64,000 bases of DNA from Dugong dugon. Lineage: Eukaryota > Chordata > Mammalia > Sirenia > Dugongidae. A program made the translations under genes and the position numbers. This document shows positions 45,406-56,314 of this stretch, one piece after another (within the stretch, counting starts at the first letter, position 1; the number at the start of each line of letters is the position of its first letter). The stretch lies in assembly GCA_030035585.1 (NCBI GenBank), contig CM057482.1, positions 49,209,501 to 49,273,500 of the forward strand. Reading direction: 5' to 3'. The notes below the pieces were generated by a model. It was not told where the DNA came from and searched no databases. It saw nothing but the letters and a program-made list of their open reading frames with translations.

Positions 45406-45881
45406 ACAAATGAGACTAAAGAGGTACAATAGTCCACTGACAAGGTCCAGAAGACAGAAGGGGACAAGGAAGCCCCCTGGTGATAGGGAACACAAGGTGG
45501 AGTAAGGATATTCTTGATGTGCTGTGAGATTGTTAACCATTGTTATAGGGCAACATGTGTAGTAACTGTTAAATGAAAAACTATTTTGTTCTGTAAGCCT
45601 TCATCTTAAGTGAGAATAACAGCACAGTTGGAAGAGCGTAGTCAATGTCACTGAACTGTGAATGTGGAAATTTTTGAAACGGTGTATCTTTGGCCATCTG
45701 TAATTTTCATCAAAAAAAAAAAAAAAAAAGGTTGAGAATTTAGAGGCTTAATACGTTGTGGGGTTTTTAACCAATGTCATAGAACAACATGTGTACTACT
45801 ATTTCATGAGAAACTATTTGCTCTGTAAGTTTCACCTGAAGTACAATAAAATATATTAAAAAAAAAAAAAAAAAGAAAGAC
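45406..45881 (+). mobile_element. Second, partial L1 3' UTR joined to L1-D
   Basis: 'aaatgagactaaagaggtac' repeats the 3' UTR already present at 45098 ('aaatgggactaacgaggtac'), and this copy runs to the true L1 end 'cacctgaagtacaataaa' and poly(A). The 12-bp target duplication of L1-D lies outside this second copy, so both pieces share one pair of flanks. Confidence 0.8.
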
Positions 45882-46805
45882 ATGAAATGTGGGGCATTTC
45901 TACAGCCCCAACTGAAATAAAAAGGATCATGACAGAGTACTGTGAAAAACACAGCATAAATAGGATACAAACCATAACTAACAATACACCAACACCAGAA
46001 GATAAGATAGATAACTGGGATCTTCTAAAAGTTAAACATTTATGCTCATCAAAAGACTTCATCAAAAGAGTAAAAAGAGAACATACAGACTGGGAAAAAA
46101 ATTTTTGGCTACCACATATCTAACGAAGGTCTAATCTCTAAAATCTACAAAACACTCAACACCTCAAAAACAAAAAGACAAATAATCTAATTAAAAAATG
46201 GGCAAAGGATATGAACACACACTTCACCAAAGAATACATTCAGGTGGCTAACAGACACGTGAGGAAATGCTCATGATCATTAGCCATTAGAAAAATGCAA
46301 ATCAAAACTACAATGAGATACCATCTCATGCCAACAATACTGGCACTAATCAAAAAAACAGAAAATAACAAACGTTGGAGAGGTTGCGGGAAGATTGGAA
46401 TTCTTATGCACTGCTGGTGGGAAAGTAAAATGGTACAACCATTTTGGAAAACAATATGGCACTTCCTTAAAAAGCTAGCAATAGAAATACCATATGATCC
46501 AGCAATCTCACTCCTAGGAATATACCCTAGAGAAATAAGAGCCTTCACATGAATAGACATATGCACATTCACGTTCATTGCAGTGCTGTTCACAATAGCA
46601 AAAAGATGGAAACAACCTAAATGCTCATTAACAGATGAATGGATAAACAAATTATGGTATATACACACAATGAAATACTACGCAACAATACAGAACAATG
46701 ATGAATCACCAAACATCTCACAACATGGATAAATCTGGAGGATATTATGCTGAGTGAAATAAGTCAGTCACAAAAGACATATATAGTATGAGGCCACTAT
46801 TATAA
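45882..46805 (+). pseudogene. L1-C ORF2, C-terminal part
   Basis: Resumes L1-C after L1-D. Frame 45887-46123 goes 'TEIKRIMTEYCEK' then 'HSINRIQTITNNTPTPEDKI', showing that the RT and thumb region is missing (about 1.7 kb compared with L1-B). Frame 46295-46552 carries 'RWRGCGKIGILMHCWWESKM', where the last knuckle cysteine is Ser, and '[20 protein letters not shown]'. Ends near 46805 (CTATTATAA). Confidence 0.88.
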
Positions 46806-47772
46806 AAACTCAAGAAAAGGTTTACACACAGAAAAAAATATTCTTTGATGTTTATGAGGGTGGGCAGGGAGCGGGAGGGGAAATCACTAACTAGAAAGCA
46901 GACTAGTATCAAATTTGGTGAAGGGAAAGACAACACACAACATAGGAGAAGTCGTTACAACTTGACCAAAGCAAAGGCATAGAATTTTCCTAGACACATC
47001 CAAAATACCTTGAAGGACTGAGTTGCTGTGGCTGGAGGCTGGGGATCATACTTTCGGGGGACATCTAGGTTGATTGACGTAACATGGTTGATAAAGAAAA
47101 TGTTTTACATCCTACGTTTGGTGAGTAGCATCTAGGGGCTTAAATGCTTGTGAGGGGCCATGTGAAATACATCTATTGGTCCCATCACATTCAGAGCAAA
47201 GGAGAATGAAAGAAACCAAAGACACAAGGAAAATACCAGCCCAAAGAACTAAAGGAACACTTAAACCAGAGCTTCCACCAGCCTGAGCCCAGAAAAACTA
47301 GACGGTGCCCAGCTACCACCACTGACTGCTCTGACAGGAATCACAACAGAGAGTCAAGGACAGAGTGGGAGAAAAATGTAGAACAAAATTCAAATTCACA
47401 CACACAAAAAAAAAACAGATCTACTTGTCTGACAAGAGACTGAAGGAAGGGGTCCCAGACATTCTGCTAACTCAGAACTTAAACCACTCCTGAATCCCAC
47501 TTTTCAGACAAAAATTAGACAGTCCTATAAAACAGTAACACACGTGAGGAACATGCTTCTTAGCTCAGTCAAATATCCAAATGGGCAATTCCTGCACAAA
47601 AGCAAGATGAGAAGGCAGGAAGGGACAGGAACTGCATGAATGGATCCAGGGAACCTGGGGTGGCAAGGGGGAGTGTGCTGTCACATTGTGGGGATTGCAA
47701 GCAATGTCACAAAACAATATGTGTAAATTTTTTAATGAGAAACTAACTTGAACTGTAAAATTTCACCTAAAG

Positions 47773-47804
<32 letters not shown>

Positions 47805-47841
47805 GGTGGTGGGGCAGTCGGTTCTTTTTCCTTTATATAAG
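46806..47841 (+). other. L1-C 3' UTR and (CA)n run
   Basis: 3' UTR of the L1-A type ('gagaaactaacttgaactgt' near 47735). A dinucleotide run (ca)13 at about 47773-47798 replaces the usual poly(A). Then comes 'ggtggtggtggggcagtcgg', which is not L1 sequence seen elsewhere in the window. Confidence 0.75.
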
Positions 47842-47933
47842 CAAGTGAATCACAAAAGCAAATTTCTTCTTTTGTCTTAACGCCAAATCAATGCCAAATA
47901 AAATAAAATAAAGCAAAAGATAAACACATTGTT

Positions 47934-50485
47934 AAAAAAGAGTAATAAAACAGAGTGTCAAATGATATAACATACATGTAATTGGAGTCACAGAAGGAAA
48001 AGAGACAGAAGGATAAGAGGGAGAATGGGGCAGAAGAAATATTCAAGAGATGATAGCCAAGAATTTTCCAAAAATAACAATAGACATTAAACCACAGATC
48101 CAAGAATCTCAGAGGACCTCAAGCAGAATAAACACAAAAAACAAAAGAAAACCAACACCATCAACAAAAAACCCCATACACACCCATATGTATCAGTCAA
48201 ACTGCTGAAAGATGAAGATAAATGGAAAAACTTGAAGGCAGCCAAAGAAAAGAGGGAACAATATACACAGAAGAGCAAAAATAAGAATTACAGAACACTT
48301 CTGATCAGAAACTATGCAAGCCAGAAGACGATGGAGTGGCACCTTTAATGTACAGAAAGAAAAAAAAAAGTTAAGCCACAATTCTATACCCAGTGAAAAT
48401 ACCTTTCAAAATTAAGGTGAAATAAAGGCATTTTCATACAAACAGAAGTGGAGAGAATTCATTAACAGCAAACCTGCATTTCAAAAAATCTTAAATAAAA
48501 TTCTTCAGACAGAAAGAGTGTTTTATGGAGAGGGTGGATGGATGGCCCCTCAATAGAATAATGTCAGTGTAAAGATTGATAATGCCACATGTACCAAGAA
48601 GATATAAAAAGAGATATTACTCACACAATGGGACTTTCTGGGAAGAACAGGACAGGCACAAGACAGTCCAAATGGTAAGAGCAAAGCAGGGTCAGTGACA
48701 TTGGCTTTTATTGTGGCTAGGAAGTGTGGGCAAGGTAAGGGTTTGAGTCTGCAGGCTAGGGTTTGTGTAGCTTGAACTTACTGCTGGATCAAAGAGAATG
48801 AGTATTCAGGTTTTCTTACCAGCTTTCTTATCAACTTTTGCCCCAGATGTGGGTCAAAAAGGAAAGGAGAAGGAGCAGCACTTGAAAGCTGTCATTGGTC
48901 AAACACCAAAAATGGAGTCTTCCTCTTTATTACAGAGTATGATAGCAGACAGGAACTTGGATCTACACAAAGAAATGAAGAGCAACAGAAATGGTAAAAA
49001 TGGAGGTAAATATATAAGACTTTTCTTATTTTTAATCACTATAAAATGTAATTCACAGCTTCTGGTTTCAGTAACCACATTTCACCCGATCCTTTCACTA
49101 TCTGCAACCAAAACTGGATAAAATACAAAAATCAACCATCAGAAGACTCTGAAAGTTGGCAAAGAAAAGGAAGACTAGCTAGGGAAATTGAGACTTAGGA
49201 TATTTTCACTGGATACAGAATTCTGGGTTAACAGTTTTTGTTTTTTCCTTCCAGTATTTTAAAGGCAGTGAGCTCCTTGTGATTATTGTTTTTTGTCTCC
49301 TATGTATCCTTGCCTGAGTGCTAATGAAGTCCACAACTCAGAAATGCCAACAGGCACAGAAAAAAACAAAAACAAAAACAAACAAAAAACTCCAAGGAAA
49401 GTTTTCTCTCTCTAGTCAAAGGCCTGGGGAAAGGGCAATCCTGCAGGACAGAACCCTTTTGACTATATCCACTCTACTGCAAGTGAACACTTCGAAAAAA
49501 CTGTGCTGCTCCCCATCCCTACTCAACACTGTGGTTGCATGGTAGAGTCCTGCGAATCATCCCCGCCCTACACTAATGAGAAGGCATCCCCCTTCCCTGC
49601 TGGGAGTATGACTGTGGACGGAGACCTGTTGACCATCCTTGCCCCACACTAAGAGGAATCCCTCCTCCTCCACTTGGGGACTTTGGGGAGACTTTGGGGT
49701 GAAGACCTATCAATAATTCTGATGCTACACTAATATGAGCAGAGGTGGCACCCCCTTGCCCTCCTCACCTAGCATTGTGGAGACTATGGAGTGGAGACCT
49801 GTCTACCACCCCTGCCCTACACCAAGCAAATGTCAGCAAAGAGGTCATGCCCCTGCCCAACCCTACTGGTAGAGCAGTTGCACAGACTGTGTGGAGGAGG
49901 CCTGTTGACCATCCCCAAGGTATACTAAGCAAACAGCAACAAAGAGGCAGCATTATCCTGCTAACAACTAGACAGTAGAGGGAAGGTTACAGAGAAGAGG
50001 GAGCTGGAGAAAGGCATTCTTAGATCTGTGTAGGAAGTCCTGGGTAGACTCCTAAATTGCCCATGCATGACCAACCAGAATCAACACATCAAAAGATTTG
50101 AGAATTGAAATAGAGTGTCTAATACTGCCCTCATTTCAGATCAGCCTCTGGACAGCAGGCTAGTTGGGCAGACCAAGACAGCACTGCAAATGTTTTGAAA
50201 ACTAAATTGGCATTCAAACCACAGCCCACAAGTTTGCCAGAACATGCATTCTGAACCTAAACAGATTGACTGACTGCTGAAATAGGATATTTTAATAGGA
50301 ACCAGAATCTCATAACACTCAAAATGTCCTGGGTTACAAGCCACGATTACTCATCATAGTAAGACCATGAAAATCTCAACTTGAATAAGAAAAGAGAGTC
50401 AACAGAAATCAACACCAAGATGATACAGATGTTAGAATTATCTGACAAGGATTTTAAAGGAGCTATCTTAAGAATGCTATGAAAG
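47934..50485 (+). pseudogene. Old L1M (L1-E) continuation, ORF1 region
   Basis: Degenerate ORF1-like text ('gagatgatagccaagaattt', 'acttgaaggcagccaaagaa', 'aagccacaattctataccca' near 48050-48400). 48600-50400 is poorly recognisable, possibly single-copy or very old L1 leader. No credible frame: 48798-49121 (107 codons) has no motif. Confidence 0.45.
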
Positions 50486-50685
50486 AAATTTTTGAAATTG
50501 TGTATCTTTGGCTATGTATATTTTCACCCAAAAAAAAATAAGTAAATAAAAGGTCAAGAAGGGAGAGTGTTGATATGTCATGGGGTTATTAACCAGTCAT
50601 AAAACAATATGTATACTGACTGTTTAATGAGAAACTATTTGTTCTGTAAACCTTCACCTAAAGTACAATAAAGAAAAAAAAAAAA
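50486..50685 (+). mobile_element. 5'-truncated L1 (L1-B family), 200 bp
   Basis: Only the last ~200 bp of the L1-B 3' UTR ('tgtgtatctttggctatgta' to 'cacctaaagtacaataaag') plus poly(A). Target copies aagaatgcta at 50470-50479 and 50686-50695 are exact, and the match extends a few more bases with two changes. Confidence 0.9.
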
Positions 50686-52095
50686 AAGAATGCTACAAAA
50701 GGCAAATACACATACCCTGGAAACAAATGAAAAAATAGAAACTCTAAGAAAAGGAATAGAAAATTTAAGAAAAACCAAATAAAAATTTTGTAACTGAAAA
50801 ATACAATAAGTGAAATTAAAAAATCTCACTGGTTCGGCTGAATAGCAAAATGAGATGACATTGGAAAGAATCAATGACCCTGAAGATAGATCAACAGAAA
50901 TTATCTTATCTGAACAAAGAGAAAATGGATTTTAAAAGTGATTAGAACCTCAAGAATATGTGGGACAATAACAAAAGATCTACCATTCCTGTTATTGGAG
51001 AGCCAGCAGAAGAGAAAGAATGTGGTGCTGAAAAAATATTTGAGGAAATAATGACTTTAAAGAGCCTAGATTTGGCAAAAAGACATCAGCTTACAAATTC
51101 AAGACACTCAGCAAATTCCAAACAGGATAAGGCAAAGAAATCCATGCCCAGATAATCATAATCAAATTTCTGAAAACTAAAGACAAAGAAAAAATCTTGA
51201 AAGCAGTCAGAGAGAAATGATATAGTTACACACAGCAATAAAACTATACTTTAAATATAAAAACATCGGTTAAAAGTAAAAGGATGGAAAAGATCTACCA
51301 AGCAAATATCTAATAAAAGTGGAAGTGGATACAGTAATATCAAAATAGACTTCAGAACAAGGAATATTATCAGGGATAAAGAGAGATATAATAATAAATG
51401 GGTCAATTCATCATGAAGATATAACAATCCTAAATATGTATGGCTAACAACAGAGATTTAAAATACGTAAGCAAAAACTGAACTGAAAAGACAAATACAC
51501 AAATTCACCATTATAGTTAGAGACCACAACACTTCTCTGTCAGTAATTGACAGAATAAACTGACAGATAATCAGCAAAGATACAGAAAACCTAAAAAATA
51601 CTATCAACCAACTTGACATGATTGACATTTATAAAACATATTACCTAGAACAAAATACACATTCTTTTCAAGTGCATATATGACATTCAACATGGTAAGC
51701 CATATTTTGAGCCACAAAGGAAAACTAAACAGATTTAAAAGGATTGAAATCATACAACTTTTCTTCTCTGACCACAATGAAATTCAACTAGAAATCAATT
51801 AATTACAGAAATATATCTTGAAATCATCATATATTTGGAAATTGATCAGTAAATTTTTAAATAACTCCTGGGTCAAAGAGGAAGCCAAAAGTGGAATTAT
51901 GAAATATTTTTAATTGTACAGAAAAGAATTTCTGAAATGTAACTAAAGGTTCGAGGGAAGATTATAGTATTAAATATCTCTATTAGAAAATAAAAGGTGT
52001 CTCAAATCAATGGCCTAAACTTCCGCCTTAAGAAAATGAATAAAAAGAATATTATCTGTATTCTGTGAGCACTTTTTTATAATGTTTAGTGGTAA
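50686..52095 (+). pseudogene. Old L1M (L1-E) continuation, ORF1 end and ORF2 endonuclease
   Basis: ORF1-like coiled-coil text at 50700-50950. Near 51115-51230 comes 'aggataaggcaaagaaatcc', then 'gaaaactaaagacaaagaaa', the ORF1 RRM boundary. From about 51250 a decayed EN: 'catcatgaagatataacaat', 'ttctctgaccacaatgaaat' (about 51762-51784, the SDHN motif region). No open frame of note. Ends near 52090. Confidence 0.65.
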
Positions 52096-52123
52096 AAATT
52101 ACTGCTTGGCTACTACCAGAGAC

Positions 52124-52783
52124 CATCTGGACCAATAAGCAACATTATGATAAAGGGAGAAAATATTGAAATTGTCAAGGATTTCATTTTACTTGGATCC
52201 ACAATCAAAACCCACAGAAGCAGAAGTCAAGAAATCAAAAGACGCATTGCACTGGGCAAATCTGCTGCAAAAGTCCCCTTTAATGCGTTGAAAAGCAAAG
52301 ATGTCACTTTGAGGACTAAGGTGCACCTGACACAAGCCATGGTGTTTTCAGTCGCCGCGTATGCATGCAAAAGCTGGACAGTGAATAAGGAAGACTGAAG
52401 AAGAATTGATACCTTCAAATTATGGTATTGGTGAAGAATATTGAATGCACCATGGACTGCCAGAAGAACAAACAAGTCTGTCTTGGAAGAAGTACAGCCA
52501 GAGTGCTCCTTGGAAGCTAGGATGGTGAGACTTTCTTTCACATACTTTGGACATGTTATCAGGAGGGACCAGTGTCTGGAGAAGGACATCATGCTTGGTA
52601 AGGTAGAGGGTCACTAAAAAAGAGGAAGACCCTTGATGAGATGGATTGACACAGTGGCTGCAACAATGGGTTCAAATATAACAACAATTGTTAGGATGGT
52701 GCAGGACTGGGCAATGTTTCGTTCTGTTGTACATAGGGTTGCTATGAGTTGGAACCAACTCGACAGCACCTAACAACAACACT
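52124..52783 (+). pseudogene. RTE-clade LINE copy R4, RT C-terminus and 3' end
   Basis: Forward RTE 3' end. The frame from 52147 reads 'MIKGENIEIVKDFILLGSTI', 'EIKRRIALGKSAAKVPFNAL' and 'MVFSVAAYACKSWTVNKED', then a TGA at 52396-52398. Past the stop the same frame continues with 'LEEVQPECSLEARMVRLSF', 'YFGHVIRRDQCLEKDIML' and 'GRPLMRWIDTVAATMGSNIT'. It ends 'gagttggaaccaactcgaca' and a (caa)n tail. This is the best forward view of the RTE tail that the SINEs share. Confidence 0.9.
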
Positions 52784-53285
52784 ATCAGGGTCATTTTTCA
52801 CTGTCTCACCATGAACTCCCATCTGGTGGTATCATACTTCTTTTGCTGTGAAATGAGTTCTTTGATGAGAAGCAATCTTGTGTGAGGCAGTGAGTAAGGC
52901 TAGGAAAGGCAAATCCATATCTAGAATATGTGTCTATTCCAGTGAGGACAAATCAATGGAAGGGGTTCAATGGAATCAATATCTTTGTGCTTACAAGAAT
53001 GAAAGCCCTATGAAACGAAGAATGTGTTCACTGCTTTTATCTTCAGTGCCTAGAAAGTTGCATGTCACGTAATAGGAACTCAGTTATTTATCTGCCAAGA
53101 GAAAGAACACACTTGCTATGTGTTCTATAGCACAAAGAATTTTCAGGGATTTTTCTTCTGTTCCTTGGGTTATGTTTTCTTCAAGATGAGGTCTTCATTT
53201 TCTTTTGCAGACTATATTCTGTCTTCCCTTTCCTTTCTTCTGTGTTCTCTTGTTCCCTTTGCAATAGAATGTATATATAGTTGCT
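52784..53285. other. Single-copy sequence, no gene seen
   Basis: No recognised repeat or coding frame with a motif. Confidence 0.4.
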
Positions 53286-53287
53286 GT

Positions 53288-53790
53288 GCTATTTCTTTTT
53301 TTTTAATAGCTTTATTGAGATATAATTTATATGTTATAAAGTTCGATCACTTAAAGTATACCTGGCTTCTTTCATTTAACACAATGTTTTTCAGATTTAT
53401 CCATGTTGTAGCATGTTTCATTCATTCATTCCTTTTTGTGGTCAAATAATATTTCATTATATGGATATACTACATTTTGTTTATTCATTATTCATCAGTT
53501 GATGGACATTTTGGTTGTTTCTTTTTTTCAAGTATCTTAATTCTATGAACAAGTTTTTGTGTGGACATATATTTTCATTTCTTTTGGGTGTCATACCTGG
53601 GAGTGAAACTGCTGAGTAATATTTCAAAGAACCGCCAGACTGTTTTCCAAAGTGGCTGCACTCATTGTATATTCCCACTAGCAATGCATGAGTGTTCCAA
53701 TTTCTCCACATCCTTACCAATACTTGCTATTATCTTTTTTATTACAATTATTCTAGTGAGTGTGAAGTGGTGTGTCATTTTATTTTGTTC
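53288..53790 (-). mobile_element. Old L1 3' end, reverse
   Basis: Plus strand from 'aatagctttattgagatata' through 'atcagttgatggacattttg' and 'ctgttttccaaagtggctgc' to 'attctagtgagtgtgaagtg' is the reverse complement of an old L1 ORF2 C-terminus and 3' UTR. The minus frame 53481-53720 is a translation of it ('WNTHALLVGIYNE'). Confidence 0.85.
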
Positions 53791-54706
53791 ATGCTTAATG
53801 TGCACAACTTCATGATATCATATAAATAATTTCTATTCATTTTTCCTCTCTGAGCAGTTTGAAAGTTATTTATTGTGTTTTGTTTAATATTCCGTAGCCT
53901 GATAAGACAGGGGTGAGGCCCAGGGTAGAACTCAGCTGAGACTGTATCTGTGATAGAATATCTGGTCTCTGGTCTCTTTATGAAGATTTTCAAAATGTCC
54001 TAGTTTTCCCTCCCCTGGGTAGGGAGTGATTTCATGACCCATGGGGGTCAGCCTTGGGCTTTGGGCCTTTCCTCTGGTTTTGCACGGAGCCTTCACATCC
54101 ATCAGAGAATCAGTCCTGGTTGTCCACTTGCCCTCTCCCACTTACCTCTTCCCAGCAGCCATGTCACTTGCCCCAGCAGTAGCAGTGAAAAAGATATCTT
54201 TCTTCTCCCAGTTAATCAGTTTCTCTCACCGGTGACAGTTCCCAGATTTTGCTGATTCACCTGGGCCATTTGTGGAGTAGTCTTGCAGACCTGATTTTTT
54301 TTTTCCCTTACTTGTCTTTTTTCATGTTTTTGACAGTCAGTTGTTTGTCTGCTGCTCAGGTTTGTTCATTGCCGGGAGGAGGTGCTGGTTTTTGCTACTT
54401 TGTTCATGTCATTAAGTATTTGAAAAGGGAGATGCTGTGATCAAACCACGCTCTATCACTCTCCCCAGAAGTTCTTAGCAACACTTTTAGATGGTTATTA
54501 GCTTATTCCTAGAGATTTCTCATTATTCATTCATTATACAAATAGGCACTATGTGTCTACTGTATGTCAGGCAGGACTCTGAAAGGTACAGCAGAGAACC
54601 ACAGAGCCCTGCCCTATGGAGCCTCTTAGTAAACTATGTCCACGTATCTCAAAGTTTCCTTATTTTACATAAAGACAAAGTTGTGTTTATAGAAGACATC
54701 TTCAAT
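53791..54706. other. Single-copy sequence, no gene seen
   Basis: No exon supportable. Around 54540-54620 'ggcactatgtgtctactgta' and 'ggagcctcttagtaaac' resemble the ancient repeat also seen at 5951-6436. Confidence 0.4.
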
Positions 54707-55197
54707 AGTCATGTGCCATGTAACAGCCATGAAACATCCAACTGCGTATATGTCCAAGGTTGTGCACATGCCCTCTGGGGGATGCCCATGGCCCAACTCG
54801 GCAGTGAGCCTACCCAGCTGCTCCCCACCGGTGGGAACAGGCGCTCCTGCCACTGGGAGGAGTGGGCACCCAGTTCTGCTACCAAGCACCCAAGGTCAGA
54901 AGGTATCAAGGGGCCCAGCTATTGCCAAAACCACTCCTCTGCTGCCCCGGCCTGTGCCCCTAGTCTCCCTGCCGTGAACTTCACAGGGCTGCGGGATTGT
55001 AAGCTAGGCAGGACTGGCCGAGCACTCACCTGAGGCGTCTGCAGTGGAAGCTGCCCAGGCCACGCACCACACAGCAGCCCCCCAGCCTGTGCACCCGGCA
55101 GACCCGTGCCCCACAGACCCAGGTGTTTGCACAACATCCAAATCACATAAAGTCCTATTTTACAGAACATATTGCGGATGTTAAACAACACGTGACT
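54707..55197. mobile_element. DNA transposon with terminal inverted repeats
   Basis: Left end agtcatgtgccatgtaacag (54707) and the reverse complement of the right end, agtcacgtgttgtttaacat (55178-55197), agree at most of 20 positions. The ends match a widespread mammalian non-autonomous DNA transposon. The interior (54780-55090) is unusually GC-rich and does not match what I know of that family. The 180-codon frame 54491-55033 crosses the left end and is not credible. Confidence 0.55.
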
Positions 55198-56314
55198 GTA
55201 CTTCAACTCTAAGAATTTATACCAAATGCACCTAAGTTATTGAATTAATTTACTTATCTTCTACCATTCTTGCGATACTTCATACTCTCGAAAGTGCTGT
55301 CATCAGACACAATGTGGACAAAGGGAAGCTTAAGAAAGAAGAAGTGTGAAGGAATCAGCCCGCATTTTTAAATTCTCCCAATGTTGCATCAGATACGGTT
55401 CATTTTCCACCCACTGCTTACATGACGAACTAAAATCATTTGCAGATTCCTTAGCTGAAGATGTGCCAAAAATAAATCCATTTGTGGAAGAAGGCATAAA
55501 AAAATAACCCAGGGAAACAAAGTTGAGTAGCATAGAGAAGACATTTTTACATTTTTGAATTGTGAAGCATTGAGATTGTTTTTAGAATTTCTTTTTAGAA
55601 GCACCATAAATCAAAGCTCCTCCTTACCAATTTACAGAAATCTGATTAATATGGTGCTACGGCCAAATACGGACTCGAAGCCTATTTCTGCATATTATCT
55701 CCCAGCAGCTACCTTCACAGCCCGTCCCTGCAATCATCACTCACTCCCACATGAGCCCTAAGACACTATGGCATCAACTCACTCAGCAAACACATTCAAG
55801 AGTCACTGTGTTTAAGGCATTGTGCCAGGGACAATGGGGGAGATAGAAATAAATTAACAGCACGGACAATGAGGAATTACTGGGGCAGGTAGAAGAGTGG
55901 CTGACAAAGCAAGGTAGGGATTCTTAAGCTGAAGTAATGACATGTGGCCTGCTGCAGTGATAAATTCTGCATTTCCAGAGAAGCTTCTGCTGGGGTTGAC
56001 TGATATGAACTCTCAAGGTCCCAAGCTGTGAAAACAGGTTCCCTATCTAACATCCCCTAGTCAAAGCTCAAGGCACAAAGAGCCCGGAGGTAAGACCTAA
56101 AGGTGACATTCTGCTGCCAGCAGAGGCCCACAGATTTGACAGATCACATCCAACCTCCCCAGTACCCTTTCAAAGTAGTTTTATTACAATTTCTTTTAAG
56201 GGCCATGTACAAATTCATCTCCTGAAAATTAGCTAATGAAAAGCTATGGATCACAACAGAATATTATGATATAGTGCTGGAAGATGAGCCTCCTAGGTTG
56301 AAAGGCACTACACC
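55198..56314. other. Single-copy sequence, no gene seen
   Basis: Contains a weak match to the ancient repeat at about 55775-55860 ('cactgtgtttaaggcattgt'). No exon or RNA gene recognised. Confidence 0.4.

Larger units (their letters stand above)
38124..45881 (+). mobile_element. L1-D: youngest-looking full-length L1, nested in L1-C
   Basis: 7758 bp between exact 12-bp target copies atgaaatgtggg (38112-38123 and 45882-45893). It begins aggggaaagatggcgctcta, with an intact AAGATGGC leader start. Parts: GC-rich 5' UTR with tandem monomers to 39818, ORF1 39819-40867, ORF2 41299-44370 with an internal deletion, 3' UTR, then a second copy of the distal 3' UTR (45406-45881). It has the longest surviving frames in the window (272, 263 and 198 codons), so it appears to be the most recent of the four large L1s. 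Confidence 0.92.
33099..47933 (+). mobile_element. L1-C insertion (contains L1-D)
   Basis: Bounded by a 15-bp target duplication, aaaaaagagtaacaa (33084-33098) and aaaaaagagtaataa (47934-47948), one mismatch. Order: a short L1-A-type leader (33099-33176), an L1-B/D-type leader from 33178 with tandem units, ORF1 35472-36509, ORF2 from 36940 to 38111, then L1-D (38124-45881), the rest of ORF2 to 46805, a 3' UTR, a (CA)n run and about 130 bp of extra sequence. Most of the RT is deleted: the sequence goes from 'ITEYCEK' directly to 'HSINRIQTI' near 45945. Confidence 0.88.

Noticed and set aside
54491-55033. 180-codon plus frame
   Set aside because: Crosses the left end of a DNA transposon, has no known motif and no start or splice context.
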